The notes beneath the pieces are model-generated. The model saw only the letters and a list, made by a program, of their open reading frames with translations, was not told the origin of the DNA and did no database searches. From Halalkalibacillus halophilus DSM 18494 (GTDB lineage Bacteria > Bacillota > Bacilli > Bacillales > Alkalibacillaceae), in contig NZ_AUHI01000007.1 of the NCBI RefSeq assembly GCF_000423105.1, forward strand, positions 91,977 to 155,976: a stretch of 64,000 nt of DNA, in the 5' to 3' direction. The position numbers and the translations under genes were made by a program. The first letter of the stretch is position 1, and each line of letters opens with the position of its first letter. This document shows, piece by piece, positions 1-8,430 of this stretch.

Positions 1-509
1 GCGGACTAGGTGTTGGAGTAGGAATCGGAATTGTTTTTTTAGGAGATGCCTCAACAGGTGGAACGGCTTTAATTGCGCAACTCATTAATAAATTTACTAA
101 CCTGACACTTGGTTCTAGCATTGCAATTATTGATGGAATCATTGTAGTAACAGCAATTATCGTATTTGATATTGAATTAGGTTTGTATGCACTAATAGGT
201 TTGTATATGACGAGTAAGTCAATTGACTTGGTGCAAACAGGCTTTAATAAAACAAAGACTACATTAATTGTTTCCAATGAATATTTAGATGTGCAAGAAG
301 CGATTTATACTCGGGTGGACCGAGGGGTTACTCGTTTAGCTGCGCAAGGTGGTTTTACACAAGATGAACGGCCTGTATTAATGTGTGTCGTGTATCAATC
401 AGAAATGGGTGCATTGAAGCGTACGATTAGAGAAGTGGACCCTGAGGCATTTGTTATTGTGACAGATTCAGCGGAAGTATTAGGACAAGGTTTTTATGAA
501 TCAGCATAA
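1..509 (+). CDS. YitT family membrane protein, C-terminal part
   Basis: The reading frame is open from the left edge, so the N-terminus lies outside the window. The visible part begins with a glycine-rich membrane segment, a STGGTALIAQ motif typical of YitT/YvjA-type proteins, and a further hydrophobic helix. The last 80 or so residues form the soluble DUF2179 domain (RVDRGVTRLAAQGGFT, VDPEAFVIVTDSAEVLGQGF). The family are integral membrane proteins of unsettled, possibly transport-related function. A second, complete YitT paralogue lies near 53.3 kb in this window. The gene ends at a bidirectional terminator shared with the convergent amidohydrolase gene. Family assignment is confident; function is not known. 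Confidence 0.85.
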   Translation, partial: GLGVGVGIGIVFLGDASTGGTALIAQLINKFTNLTLGSSIAIIDGIIVVTAIIVFDIELGLYALIGLYMTSKSIDLVQTGFNKTKTTLIVSNEYLDVQEAIYTRVDRGVTRLAAQGGFTQDERPVLMCVVYQSEMGALKRTIREVDPEAFVIVTDSAEVLGQGFYESA

Positions 510-522
510 TTAGAACTAACAT

Positions 523-566
523 AAAAAATCCCGTTTGCAACTGAATGTAGCAAGCGGGATTTTTAA
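523..566. terminator. bidirectional intrinsic terminator
   Basis: The stem AAATCCCGTTTGC / GCAAGCGGGATTT is flanked by an A-run on the left and a T-run on the right. It lies between convergent genes, so it can end transcription from both sides. Confidence 0.8.
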
Positions 567-594
567 ATTTACTTAATAGTCACCGGGTTGTTAT

Positions 595-1770
595 CTACTG
601 GTGATTTTCATTATACTTTCTAACGCCATGCATTAGTGCTTTAGCGGCTGTTGGTAAAGCGCGTTCATCAATATTAAATTTCGGGTGATGGTGCGGGTAT
701 GCATGACCCTCAATTTGTGCACCAGTGAAGAAGAAGGCGCCAGGGCGTTCTTCTAAATAATAGGCAAAATCTTCTCCGCCCATGATCGGTTCTACGTCAC
801 GAACACTTAAAACTCCTGGAATCTGATTTCCGTCATGAAGATAATAGTTTACTTCAGTTTCATGATTGACTACAGGTGGATAACCTTTAACGTAGTCAAG
901 TTCATATTCTGCGTCGTAGCTAACAGCAATTCCCTTTAAGATCTTGTGCATTTCTTCAATAATTTCATCCTGCACATCTTTGTCTAGGATTCTCACCGTT
1001 CCCGTTAAAGCTGTCGTATCAGGAATTACATTAAAAGCATTTCCGCCTTCTATTTTCCCAATCGTTAATACAGCAGGGGACAAAGGATTTATACGACGAC
1101 TTACCACCTGTTGTAGTTCTACAATCGCCTGGCCAGCCATTACAACAGGATCCTTCGTCTGTTGTGGCATAGCCCCGTGGCCACCTTTACCTTGGAAAGT
1201 AATTTTAAAGCGGTCAGCACCAGCCATGAATGGTCCACTTGTCGTTTCGATTTCATTTAATTTTGTATTAGACCATAAATGGGTACCGAATACAGCGTCT
1301 ACACCTTCTAATGCTCCTTCTTCAATCATCGGTTTTGCACCACCTGGAGCATATTCCTCTGCAGGTTGGTGGATAAAAACAAGTGTACCTGGAAGTTCTT
1401 CTTTAAATTCTAACGCAGCTTCTGCAACAGCTAATAAGGAGGCAGTATGACCATCGTGGCCGCATGCATGCATTTTGCCGTCAACTTTTGACTTATAAGG
1501 TACATCATTTTCTTCTTGAATTGGCAGTGCGTCAAAATCTGCGCGCAAGGCGACTGTCTTACCAGGCTTTCCACCTTCTATTTTAGCTATTAAACCATAC
1601 CCACCAATATTGTTTTGGTAAGGAATGCCTAACTCATCATAACGCTTTGCTATAAAAGCAGCCGTTTCTTTTTCTTCAAAAGAAAGCTCGGGATGTTGGT
1701 GTAAGTATCTGCGGTCTTCTACCATTCTGTCATATAATGTATCTATTTTTTCATATAATTGATCCCACAT
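595..1770 (-). CDS. M20 family amidohydrolase (N-acyl-amino-acid hydrolase type)
   Basis: A cytosolic zinc-dependent amidohydrolase of the M20/hippurate hydrolase family, 391 residues, the usual length. The metal-binding motif HACGHDGHT is at residues 101-109, a PAEE motif with the catalytic glutamate follows at about 135, and GGEDFAYY lies near residue 330. The inserted dimerisation domain is present. I start at MWDQ because an AGAGGAGG ribosome-binding site lies just upstream; the open frame extends nine codons further without a site of its own. Relatives cleave N-acyl or N-acetyl groups from amino acids (for example N-acetyl-diaminopimelate or N-acyl-cysteine), and the substrate cannot be told from sequence. 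Closest in kind to B. subtilis YhaA/YtnL-type proteins. It is monocistronic. Confidence 0.85.
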   Translation of the reverse strand: MWDQLYEKIDTLYDRMVEDRRYLHQHPELSFEEKETAAFIAKRYDELGIPYQNNIGGYGLIAKIEGGKPGKTVALRADFDALPIQEENDVPYKSKVDGKMHACGHDGHTASLLAVAEAALEFKEELPGTLVFIHQPAEEYAPGGAKPMIEEGALEGVDAVFGTHLWSNTKLNEIETTSGPFMAGADRFKITFQGKGGHGAMPQQTKDPVVMAGQAIVELQQVVSRRINPLSPAVLTIGKIEGGNAFNVIPDTTALTGTVRILDKDVQDEIIEEMHKILKGIAVSYDAEYELDYVKGYPPVVNHETEVNYYLHDGNQIPGVLSVRDVEPIMGGEDFAYYLEERPGAFFFTGAQIEGHAYPHHHPKFNIDERALPTAAKALMHGVRKYNENHQ

Positions 1771-1857
1771 AAAAAAATCCTCCTCTTCACATTTCATGAA
1801 GATAAGTATAACAGAATTTTCGGAATACGTAATGCATTCACCTTCTAATTATATAAA

Positions 1858-1887
1858 AATCAGTACAAGGAAACCCCTGTACTGATT
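1858..1887 (-). terminator. intrinsic terminator of the ferritin-like gene
   Basis: The stem AATCAGTACA / TGTACTGATT on the minus strand is followed by TTTTTATAT. It lies 11 bases beyond the ferritin-like stop codon. Confidence 0.75.
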
Positions 1888-1897
1888 CATCAACAAA

Positions 1898-2332
1898 CTA
1901 TTCAAATCTTGAGTCATCTAACATACGAGCGATGTCTTCTTTATGGTGCGTCTCATCAGCAATCATGTCGTCTAGTTTCACGGATAATTCCGTATAGCCT
2001 AGTGCCTCTGCTTGCTTTTTGCGTTCTTCGTAACGATCGATTGTATCTGATTCTGCTTTATGTGCAGCTTCTAACATACTTTTCACATCTGTCAGCTGCT
2101 CTACTTTAGCAGGTGTTGTCGTTGGTGTACCACCTAATGTTTTAATTTTTTCTGATAGATATAGGGCGTGCCCAGATTCATCTTGGATTTCACCTTTGAA
2201 AAATGGTTTCAATACTTGTCTATAGATCCCTGATACAACAGCTGCGTTGTACGTATACATGATTACGGCACCATATTCATGTGCTAAATCTTCATTCAAT
2301 CCATCAATAAGTTCTTTTAATTTTGCATCCAT
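1898..2332 (-). CDS. Ferritin-like four-helix protein (bacterioferritin/Dps-like)
   Basis: A soluble 144-residue all-helical protein with the spacing of di-iron ligands expected of the ferritin-like superfamily: Glu in HEYGA (residue 19), an ExxH pair in DESGHA (Glu52, His55), and a late DETHHKE motif near residue 127. It is probably an iron-storage or iron-detoxifying protein acting in the cytoplasm (inference). It lacks the N-terminal signature of true Dps proteins, so I do not name it dps. Start ATG has a GGAGGG site. A well-matched sigma-B-type promoter lies upstream, so expression under general stress is likely. Other possibilities are a rubrerythrin-like or DUF2202-type ferritin fold; no rubredoxin domain is present. 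Confidence 0.75.
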   Translation of the reverse strand: MDAKLKELIDGLNEDLAHEYGAVIMYTYNAAVVSGIYRQVLKPFFKGEIQDESGHALYLSEKIKTLGGTPTTTPAKVEQLTDVKSMLEAAHKAESDTIDRYEERKKQAEALGYTELSVKLDDMIADETHHKEDIARMLDDSRFE

Positions 2333-2368
2333 CGTAATCCCTCCAACTGTATTTTCTACATTAAAAGT

Positions 2369-2394
2369 ATACCCGTAACATTTTTAATTCAAAC
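2369..2394 (-). promoter_or_regulatory. sigma-B-type promoter of the ferritin-like gene
   Basis: On the minus strand GTTTGA, 14 bases, GGGTAT. This matches the sigma-B consensus (GTTTAA, 12-15 bases, GGGTAT). The -10 hexamer ends about 37 bases before the start codon. Confidence 0.65.
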
Positions 2395-2420
2395 AACGTG
2401 ATCGTTACAATAAACGTCCC

Positions 2421-2436
2421 TCCGTCTAGAGACGGA
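2421..2436. promoter_or_regulatory. inverted repeat upstream of liaF, candidate LiaR operator
   Basis: TCCGTC-TAGA-GACGGA is a perfect 6+4+6 dyad. It lies about 30 bases upstream of a candidate -35 at 2466, the position expected for a response-regulator activator site in front of an autoregulated lia operon. The identity of the bound protein is inference. Confidence 0.45.
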
Positions 2437-2465
2437 TAAGAAAAGGTTCTATGGAATGTATGAGA

Positions 2466-2493
2466 TTGTAAGAAAATTTATTACGATTAATAT
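2466..2493 (+). promoter_or_regulatory. candidate sigma-A promoter of liaFSR
   Basis: TTGTAA, 16 bases, TAATAT, about 67 bases before the liaF start. Confidence 0.4.
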
Positions 2494-2559
2494 AGAGAAA
2501 AAAAGGATTTACGGGTTTCGACAAGAATATATAAAACAGAAGGATAAAGGGTGATATGT

Positions 2560-3591
2560 ATGCGATTTATAAAATGGGCTTTTGCAGCTATCTTAATATT
2601 TTTTGGTGGAGTTTTGATTCTCCAAAACCTTAACTTTATTTCCCTGGAAATATCGAATATTGTCTGGGATTCTTGGCCAGCTATTTTAGTGTTTTTGGGA
2701 TTTTATTTATTGGTTAATTCATTTAGGCGTAGTCGAAGTACAAGTTGGTTCTTTTCTAGCTTTCTAATCATATTTGGAGGGTTATTATGGGCTGGTAATT
2801 TTGATTACATTGCTTTTACATTTTCAGATATATGGAAACTATGGCCTTTGATTCTTATTTATATTGGGGCAAATATGCTTTTTGGTCGAAAGGCGATTAA
2901 AGTAGAAGTGATAAAAAATGATAATGAAAATTCATATGGATCTTATAAAAAGAAATATGGCTATTCAGGAAAATCTAAAAAAGAAAAAAATAACTACGAC
3001 GATTATGACGACTATATAGAAGATACGCTTGAAGATGTTGAAGATTCTTTAGAAGGCCTTGGTCAAGATATAAAAAATAGTATTAAAGCAGGCATTGGGG
3101 AGTCGGGTTGGAAATACCATAAGTCTTTTGAGGAAGATGAAGAATGGGAGGAAGATGATTCTACTGCAAAGAAAAAGGAAAAAGAAGAATCTCGACAAGC
3201 TTCAGGTAAATATAAATACAATATCAAGTCTGGCAAACAATTTGTAACCGACCTTAATTTATCTAGTGAAAATTGGGAAGTACAACCGATGGACTTGTGG
3301 ACGGGTATTGGCGATGTGAATATTGATTTTTCCAAAGGGTTTATCCCAAATAAAGAGACAGCTATTACGTTAAGAGGCTACGTGGCAGATATTATGATGA
3401 AGATTCCAGAAAGTGTCGCGGTGAAAATCTATACTAAAGTTAACATTGGCGATGTGGAAGTTTTCGGAGAAGAGAGATCTGGTTTTCACAATGAAGTGTC
3501 TTATCAATCCGAAAACTATAAAGAGGCAACTAGAAAGTTAAATATATATGCAAGTTATAAAGTCGGAAACATCATCGTATTATCCGTATAG
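2560..3591 (+). CDS. liaF: LiaF-like membrane regulator of cell-envelope stress
   Basis: First gene of a liaF-liaS-liaR operon. The N-terminal 110 residues carry four hydrophobic helices arranged as two LiaI/LiaF-type hairpins (WPAILVFLGFYLL and WPLILIYIGANML are a repeated pair). A long charged linker of about 100 residues follows, rich in Lys, Asp, Glu and Tyr, then a C-terminal LiaF/VraT domain (TDLNLSSENWEVQPMDLWTGIGDVNIDFSKG). In B. subtilis and staphylococci this protein holds the LiaS/VraS kinase inactive until the envelope is damaged. At about 343 residues it is much longer than B. subtilis LiaF (about 240), and the linker accounts for the difference. I prefer ATG 2560, behind AAAGGGTGAT; GTG 2551 is an alternative. 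Confidence 0.85.
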   Translation: MRFIKWAFAAILIFFGGVLILQNLNFISLEISNIVWDSWPAILVFLGFYLLVNSFRRSRSTSWFFSSFLIIFGGLLWAGNFDYIAFTFSDIWKLWPLILIYIGANMLFGRKAIKVEVIKNDNENSYGSYKKKYGYSGKSKKEKNNYDDYDDYIEDTLEDVEDSLEGLGQDIKNSIKAGIGESGWKYHKSFEEDEEWEEDDSTAKKKEKEESRQASGKYKYNIKSGKQFVTDLNLSSENWEVQPMDLWTGIGDVNIDFSKGFIPNKETAITLRGYVADIMMKIPESVAVKIYTKVNIGDVEVFGEERSGFHNEVSYQSENYKEATRKLNIYASYKVGNIIVLSV

Positions 3592-3603
3592 GGGCTGTTT
3601 CGA

Positions 3604-4641
3604 ATGCTAAATAAATTAAAAGGGATCCGCTTTCAATATATGCGGACTGCTTTATATATTATCTATTTCTCATTATTAATTATTGCGTTAGTGCTATTTT
3701 TCACTTATTCCGTGATGGAACCAGCGTGGCTTTCCATTCAGGCGATTTTTTTATTTGTCACGTCTGTTGTATTAATAATGACTCCTATAGGGTTATACGT
3801 CATGTACCGTAAAACAGGGGAAATTAAGACGCATCAACAAGCTTATTCTACTTTCTTATCGCTACTTTCCAAAGGACATTATGATGCAAAGTTGTTATTA
3901 AAGGAAAACGGGGATGAATTCGATACGTTAAGTAGAGAATTGAATGACGTTGCCATCAAAATGAGTAAACAAGTGAAATCACTAGAAAGGTTGGCAGAAG
4001 AAAGGTCAGAGTATGCCCAGCAAGCTCACATGGCTGCAACCATTGAGGAACGTCAGCGTATTGCACGAGACCTTCATGATGCTGTTAGCCAACAATTATT
4101 TGCATTGTCGATGATGTCACAAGCTACTGTAAAACAAATGGACAAAAACCCAGTGCAAGCAAAATCCCAAATAGAGGAAATCGCACATATGGCTCTTCAA
4201 GCTCAAAATGAAATGCGAGCTTTATTATTACATTTAAGACCAATTCAACTATCTGATGAGCCACTGCATCAAGGGATTACGAACCTAATAGAAGAGTTGA
4301 AGAAAAAATGTAATATGTTATTTGAATTAGACATAGATGAAGAGTTAGGCATTTCACAAACAAAAGAAGAACATATTTTTCGGTTGGTACAAGAAGCTTT
4401 ATCAAATATATTGCGACATGCCAATGCCGATCGCACAACTTTACAAATTAAGAATCGAGGTCAAATTATCATTCATATAAATGATGATGGAGAAGGATTT
4501 GATGTCGAACAGCAAATCGACTCGAAAGCATCTTATGGGCTTAAAACCATGCAAGAAAGATGTGAAGAAATTGGTGGAACATTTAAAATTAAGTCCAAAG
4601 TTGGCGAAGGGACCTATATTGATATACGAATACCAAAGTAG
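3604..4641 (+). CDS. liaS: LiaS/VraS-type sensor histidine kinase
   Basis: Membrane-bound histidine kinase of 345 residues. Two membrane helices lie at about 13-36 and 42-66 with almost no extracellular loop, the hallmark of intramembrane-sensing kinases. A HAMP-like segment and short coiled coil follow, then the HisKA_3 motif RQRIARDLHDAVSQQL with phosphorylated His158, then a HATPase domain (EALSNILRHA, DDGEGFD, GLKTMQER). It would phosphorylate the response regulator encoded 16 bases downstream in response to cell-wall antibiotics. It begins 12 bases after liaF and is surely cotranscribed. Family and operon context agree closely. Confidence 0.9.
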   Translation: MLNKLKGIRFQYMRTALYIIYFSLLIIALVLFFTYSVMEPAWLSIQAIFLFVTSVVLIMTPIGLYVMYRKTGEIKTHQQAYSTFLSLLSKGHYDAKLLLKENGDEFDTLSRELNDVAIKMSKQVKSLERLAEERSEYAQQAHMAATIEERQRIARDLHDAVSQQLFALSMMSQATVKQMDKNPVQAKSQIEEIAHMALQAQNEMRALLLHLRPIQLSDEPLHQGITNLIEELKKKCNMLFELDIDEELGISQTKEEHIFRLVQEALSNILRHANADRTTLQIKNRGQIIIHINDDGEGFDVEQQIDSKASYGLKTMQERCEEIGGTFKIKSKVGEGTYIDIRIPK

Positions 4642-4657
4642 GGAGGGTAAATAGCGA

Positions 4658-5296
4658 ATGGAACTTATAAAAATAGTGATTATCGACGACCACGATGTTG
4701 TGCGTAAAGGTGTTGTAACTTACTTAATGACAGATGATGAACTAGAGGTGATTGGAGAAGCTTCTAGTGGAAACCAAGGGGCAGCACTTGTGCTACGTGA
4801 AAGGCCAGATGTGGTCTTAATGGATTTGATGATGGAAGATGGCAATGGAATTGAAGCTACGAAAAAAATAATGGCGGAGTATGGTGAATGTAAAATCATT
4901 ATTTTGACGAGTTTTTATGATGATGAGCAAGTTTTCCCGGCTTTAGAGGCTGGAGCGTTTAGTTATATGTTAAAGACATCTTCTGCTGATGAAATAGCCG
5001 CTGCGATCAAGAAAGCGGCAAGAGGAGAAAATGTTATAGAAGCAAAAGTGGCTGGAAAAATGATGACCAGGATGAGAACACCTAAGAAGCTTGCTCACGA
5101 TGAGTTGACCGAACGTGAATTAGAGGTTTTGATCTGTATTGGAAATGGTTTAACAAATGTAGAGATAAGTGAAAAGTTGTATATAGGTGTTAAAACAGTA
5201 AAGACGCATGTGAGTAATGTGCTACACAAACTTGAAGTACAGGATCGCACCCAAGCAGCAGTCTATGCACACCGAAATCAATTAATGAAGCAATAA
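4658..5296 (+). CDS. liaR: LiaR/VraR-type response regulator
   Basis: NarL/FixJ-type transcription factor, 212 residues. The receiver domain has the acidic pair Asp10-Asp11, phospho-acceptor Asp56 in VVLMDLMM, Thr/Ser at LTSF and Lys in MLKTSS. The LuxR-type helix-turn-helix is at about 148-205 (LTERELEVLICIGNGLTN, VKTHVSNVLHKL). Last gene of liaFSR; start ATG behind GGGAGGG. It should activate its own operon and envelope-stress targets. No liaI/liaH target pair is present in this window. Beyond the stop codon lies a periodic word array and then a terminator. Confidence 0.9.
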   Translation: MELIKIVIIDDHDVVRKGVVTYLMTDDELEVIGEASSGNQGAALVLRERPDVVLMDLMMEDGNGIEATKKIMAEYGECKIIILTSFYDDEQVFPALEAGAFSYMLKTSSADEIAAAIKKAARGENVIEAKVAGKMMTRMRTPKKLAHDELTERELEVLICIGNGLTNVEISEKLYIGVKTVKTHVSNVLHKLEVQDRTQAAVYAHRNQLMKQ

Positions 5297-5323
5297 AGAA
5301 ATATCTCACGAGTGTCAGTTTTC

Positions 5324-5472
5324 TGGATATCTGCTTACTTATATGGATATCCGGTAACTTTCCTGGATATATTCTTGAGTTTTCTGGATATATCATCGAC
5401 ATTCGTGGATATATTGAAATATTCGTGTATATGCTGCCTGAAATCTGGATATAACGAGACTTTTGTGGATAT
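5324..5472. repeat. 20-base-phased word array A (word TGGATAT)
   Basis: TGGATAT starts at 5324, 5344, 5364, 5385, 5406, 5446 and 5466, with the variant TGTATAT at 5426, so eight copies sit at 20-21 base steps. The 13-14 base spacers are unrelated to one another. The bases before each word are mostly TC, TG, CG or CC. The array fills the gap between the liaR stop and the terminator shared with hmoB. Open frames across it on both strands are probably not genes. Confidence 0.85.
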
Positions 5473-5496
5473 CGCGAACCCTCATCGCTTAAATGA

Positions 5497-5526
5497 AAAC
5501 ACCCTAAACCGAGTTTAGGGTGTTTT
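5497..5526. terminator. bidirectional intrinsic terminator
   Basis: AAAACACCCTAAAC / GTTTAGGGTGTTTT stem with A- and T-runs on its two sides, between convergent liaR and hmoB. Confidence 0.85.
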
Positions 5527-5535
5527 AAGGTTGAA

Positions 5536-6036
5536 TTATTCTTCATTTCTTGATTGTAATTTTGTTAAATAAGATGGGCCATCAATAAACGATGGTTTCT
5601 CTCCTGAATCTGGGCCTGACTTCTGATGAGCTTTTTCAAATGCTTGGGACTCTCGCCATTTTTTAAAAGAAGCTTCGCTATCCCATTCTGTAAATACCAC
5701 ATACGTATTGTTTCTAGTTGGGCGAAGAATACGGATTGCTAAAAAACCTTCCTCATTTTCAATGGTTCCCGCTCGGTCTTTGAATCGTTCTTCAAATAAT
5801 GGCCGTCCTTCACTTGTCACTGGAATGTTATTTAATACGACATACCCCTCATCAGAAAGGTTGCCAACTTCATCTACAATTTCATAATGTCTAGCTTCTT
5901 CAAAAGGAGCTTCTTCTTGGCCTTCTTTAAATGCTACGGCTGTTTCCTCGCCTTCCATCACAACCACAGAGTTATCTTTAGCTTTTAATGATTTTAAATA
6001 ATCATACGTTCCACTTGTAATCCAAAATTGTTTCAT
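5536..6036 (-). CDS. hmoB: Heme-degrading monooxygenase HmoB
   Basis: 166 residues, exactly the size of B. subtilis HmoB (YhgC). The C-terminal antibiotic-biosynthesis-monooxygenase fold shows family landmarks VVLNNIPVTSEGRPLFEERF, RAGTIENEEGF and TYVVFTEWDSEASF. The enzyme opens the heme ring with oxygen to release iron in the cytoplasm. It is divergent from pbpF and next to hemEHY, the same arrangement as yhgC-pbpF-hemEHY in B. subtilis, which supports the call strongly. Start ATG has a GGAGGGTGAT site. I see no clear Fur box in the short divergent gap. Confidence 0.9.
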   Translation of the reverse strand: MKQFWITSGTYDYLKSLKAKDNSVVVMEGEETAVAFKEGQEEAPFEEARHYEIVDEVGNLSDEGYVVLNNIPVTSEGRPLFEERFKDRAGTIENEEGFLAIRILRPTRNNTYVVFTEWDSEASFKKWRESQAFEKAHQKSGPDSGEKPSFIDGPSYLTKLQSRNEE

Positions 6037-6065
6037 ATAATCACCCTCCGTTATAGGTAAATGTT

Positions 6066-6099
6066 TTGTCGAAACAGGTCTATCTATATTATAATATAG
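6066..6099. promoter_or_regulatory. divergent promoter region with 16-base perfect palindrome
   Basis: CTATATTATAATATAG (6084-6099) is a perfect palindrome holding TATAAT on both strands. On the plus strand TTGTCG at 6066 is 18 bases upstream of TATAAT at 6090, giving a plausible pbpF promoter. The minus-strand -35 for hmoB is weak. Confidence 0.4.
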
Positions 6100-6145
6100 G
6101 TTGGTGCTTTATACATATTTTTAATAAACTTAATGAGGTGAAACA

Positions 6146-8302
6146 ATGGCCTTTCAGAGAAAACCCGGGAAAAGAATGCGAAAGCTGAAATGGCTTTTCA
6201 TTAGTTTCATGGTATTACTTTTACTTAGTATAATTGGATTTACAACTATTGTACTTGGAGGTCGGTTTGTTGTCGATGATAAACACTTCATCTTATCGGA
6301 ATCGACAGTTTTACAAACAGAAGACGAAGAGGAAGTAGTGAAACTATATAATGAGAACCGGACGTATGTACCTTTGGAAGCTATACCTGACCATGTTACA
6401 GACGCGTTTTTAGCTATAGAAGACCACCGTTTTTATGATCATAGCGGGGTTGATTTTTGGGCAGTTACTAGGGCGGTGTATCGTGATGTGATCACTTGGA
6501 GTAAAGCAGAAGGAGCAAGTACGATTACACAACAATTAGTAAAAAATGTTTCTCTTACAAACGATAAATCATGGTTACGAAAAACGAAAGAAGTCATGGG
6601 CGCAATCCATTTAGAGAGAGAGAAATCGAAAGATGAAATATTAGAGTATTACCTGAATGAAATATATTTCGGTAATGGGGTTCATGGGGTGGAAGAAGCC
6701 GCCCAAACCTTCTTTTCAAAATCTGTTGGTGACCTTACTATTTCAGAGGGGGCGATGCTCGCAGCAATGCCAAAAGCCCCGAATTATTATTCTCCTCTAG
6801 CAGATGAGGAACGCGCATTGGAAAGAAGAAATGTCGTACTTTCAAGAATGTATGACTTAGAAATGATTGATGCGGAAAAGATGCACCAAGAACGTGGGAA
6901 AACGCTTGGCTTAAATTATGGAGAAAATGAAAAGAATCCATGGCTTAATAGCTATGTCGACCTTGTTTTAGATGAACTAGAAGAAAGCTTTCATTTGAGT
7001 CGGGAAGAAATTTATAACGGTGGCTATGAGATTACCGTCGCCTTAGATCTTGAAGCACAAGAGACAGTTCATGAAGAAATGCAACAGGATGAGTATTTTC
7101 TTGGGTCGCAAGAAAATGTTGAAGGAGCAGTGGTCATGCTTGATCAACAAACAGGAGCTATAAAGGCAGCTTTGGGTGGGCGTTCCTACCAGCGTGGGGA
7201 CTTAAACAGAATTAACGTTAAACGGCAGCCCGGCTCTACTTTAAAACCGTTTGTCGTATATGGTCCGGCTATGGACGAGGATTTGTATCGTCCACATGAC
7301 CTCCTACAAGATGAGTTGGTCTCTTATGACGACTACACTCCTAAAAACTTTGATGGTCAGTATGATGGTGAAGTTACGATGTATGACGCTCTCAGGCTTT
7401 CAAAGAATGCTCCTGCTGTAGCCGTGATGGATGAAATGGGAGTTGCAACTGGTAAGGGGTATATCAATCGAGCGGGAATTGATTTTGAGGACGACGGACT
7501 TTCCGTTGCATTAGGTGGCTTGAATGAAGGGCTAACACCTTTAGAATTAGCATCTTTGTATCGGACATTATATGATGGTGGAATTTACAAAGAGCCATAT
7601 GCTATTTCTCAAGTGAGTGATCGGAACGGAGATGTTCTCGAGCAACCGGAACTTAACGAAGAACGTGTGTTTTCGGAACAAACTGCTTGGGATTTAACAC
7701 GTATGTTAGAAAGTGTAGTCACAGATGGTACAGGAAACCATGGGGAGTATAACAAGAGTTTGGCCGGTAAAACAGGTTCTACACAACATCCAAACAGAGA
7801 AGACGGAGCTCGCGATACATGGTTTGTAGGATTTAATCCAGCCTATACGATTGCTACTTGGGCTGGATATGATCAAACAGATGATTCTCACTATTTAACA
7901 GGAGGTAGTGCTGCTCCCACTGCATTATCGAAAAAAATCCTTTCAAGTTTAGATGCACAACAAGGATTTCAAACGGCCTTTGATCAACCAGAGAACGTAG
8001 ACGATCTAGCAGAACCAATTGAACTACCTAAAATTACAGACCTCCGTGCAAACATTTCATTAGGATTTCTAGACGGTTTGTTTGTAGAGCTCAGTTGGTC
8101 TGGGATTGAGGATGAACGTGTAGAATATCATGTATACAGGGATGTCGGTGGCGAAGTGGACCGTGTGGGAGAAGTTTCAGGTCAAGAGTCATATCGAGTG
8201 AAACAAGTGAAATTCTTAGATAATCCATCGTATTACGTTGTACCAGTAAATCCGCTCAATGCCCAAACTGGAACTGCGTCTAATCGTGACCGTGCGTTTT
8301 AG
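6146..8302 (+). CDS. pbpF: Class A penicillin-binding protein (PBP2C type)
   Basis: Bifunctional peptidoglycan synthase of 718 residues. A short basic cytoplasmic tail and one membrane anchor (about 13-38) lead to a glycosyltransferase-51 domain with catalytic Glu92 in EDHRFYDHSG, EGASTITQQLVKN and YLNEIYFGNG. The transpeptidase domain has Ser364-xx-Lys in GSTLKPF, SKNAPAV as the SxN motif, and KTG at 542-544 (AGKTGST). A C-terminal fibronectin-like region ends the protein. It polymerises and cross-links lipid II outside the membrane. Position between hmoB and hemE identifies it as the PbpF orthologue, which in B. subtilis is active in the forespore. No terminator separates it from hemE. Confidence 0.9.
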   Translation: MAFQRKPGKRMRKLKWLFISFMVLLLLSIIGFTTIVLGGRFVVDDKHFILSESTVLQTEDEEEVVKLYNENRTYVPLEAIPDHVTDAFLAIEDHRFYDHSGVDFWAVTRAVYRDVITWSKAEGASTITQQLVKNVSLTNDKSWLRKTKEVMGAIHLEREKSKDEILEYYLNEIYFGNGVHGVEEAAQTFFSKSVGDLTISEGAMLAAMPKAPNYYSPLADEERALERRNVVLSRMYDLEMIDAEKMHQERGKTLGLNYGENEKNPWLNSYVDLVLDELEESFHLSREEIYNGGYEITVALDLEAQETVHEEMQQDEYFLGSQENVEGAVVMLDQQTGAIKAALGGRSYQRGDLNRINVKRQPGSTLKPFVVYGPAMDEDLYRPHDLLQDELVSYDDYTPKNFDGQYDGEVTMYDALRLSKNAPAVAVMDEMGVATGKGYINRAGIDFEDDGLSVALGGLNEGLTPLELASLYRTLYDGGIYKEPYAISQVSDRNGDVLEQPELNEERVFSEQTAWDLTRMLESVVTDGTGNHGEYNKSLAGKTGSTQHPNREDGARDTWFVGFNPAYTIATWAGYDQTDDSHYLTGGSAAPTALSKKILSSLDAQQGFQTAFDQPENVDDLAEPIELPKITDLRANISLGFLDGLFVELSWSGIEDERVEYHVYRDVGGEVDRVGEVSGQESYRVKQVKFLDNPSYYVVPVNPLNAQTGTASNRDRAF

Positions 8303-8430
8303 ATAGGCCGAATATCAAGATATCAGCAAGGTAATAAAGGACTTTAGGAATAGGGCAAATTCATGACAATTGCTTGCAAATACTATACACACTAATGGAA
8401 TTCTTTTATACTTTAGACAACTTCATAAAT

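Noticed and set aside
944..1450. 168-codon open frame antisense to the amidohydrolase
   Set aside because: Shadow of a conserved gene with no ribosome-binding site.
5190..5546. Open frames on both strands across array A, one of 118 codons
   Set aside because: They consist of the repeated TGGATAT word in translation, have no ribosome-binding site and overlap liaR and the terminator.
8312..8327. Two adjacent ATATCA words after pbpF as a further array
   Set aside because: Only two copies, 8 bases apart, with no 20-base phase.
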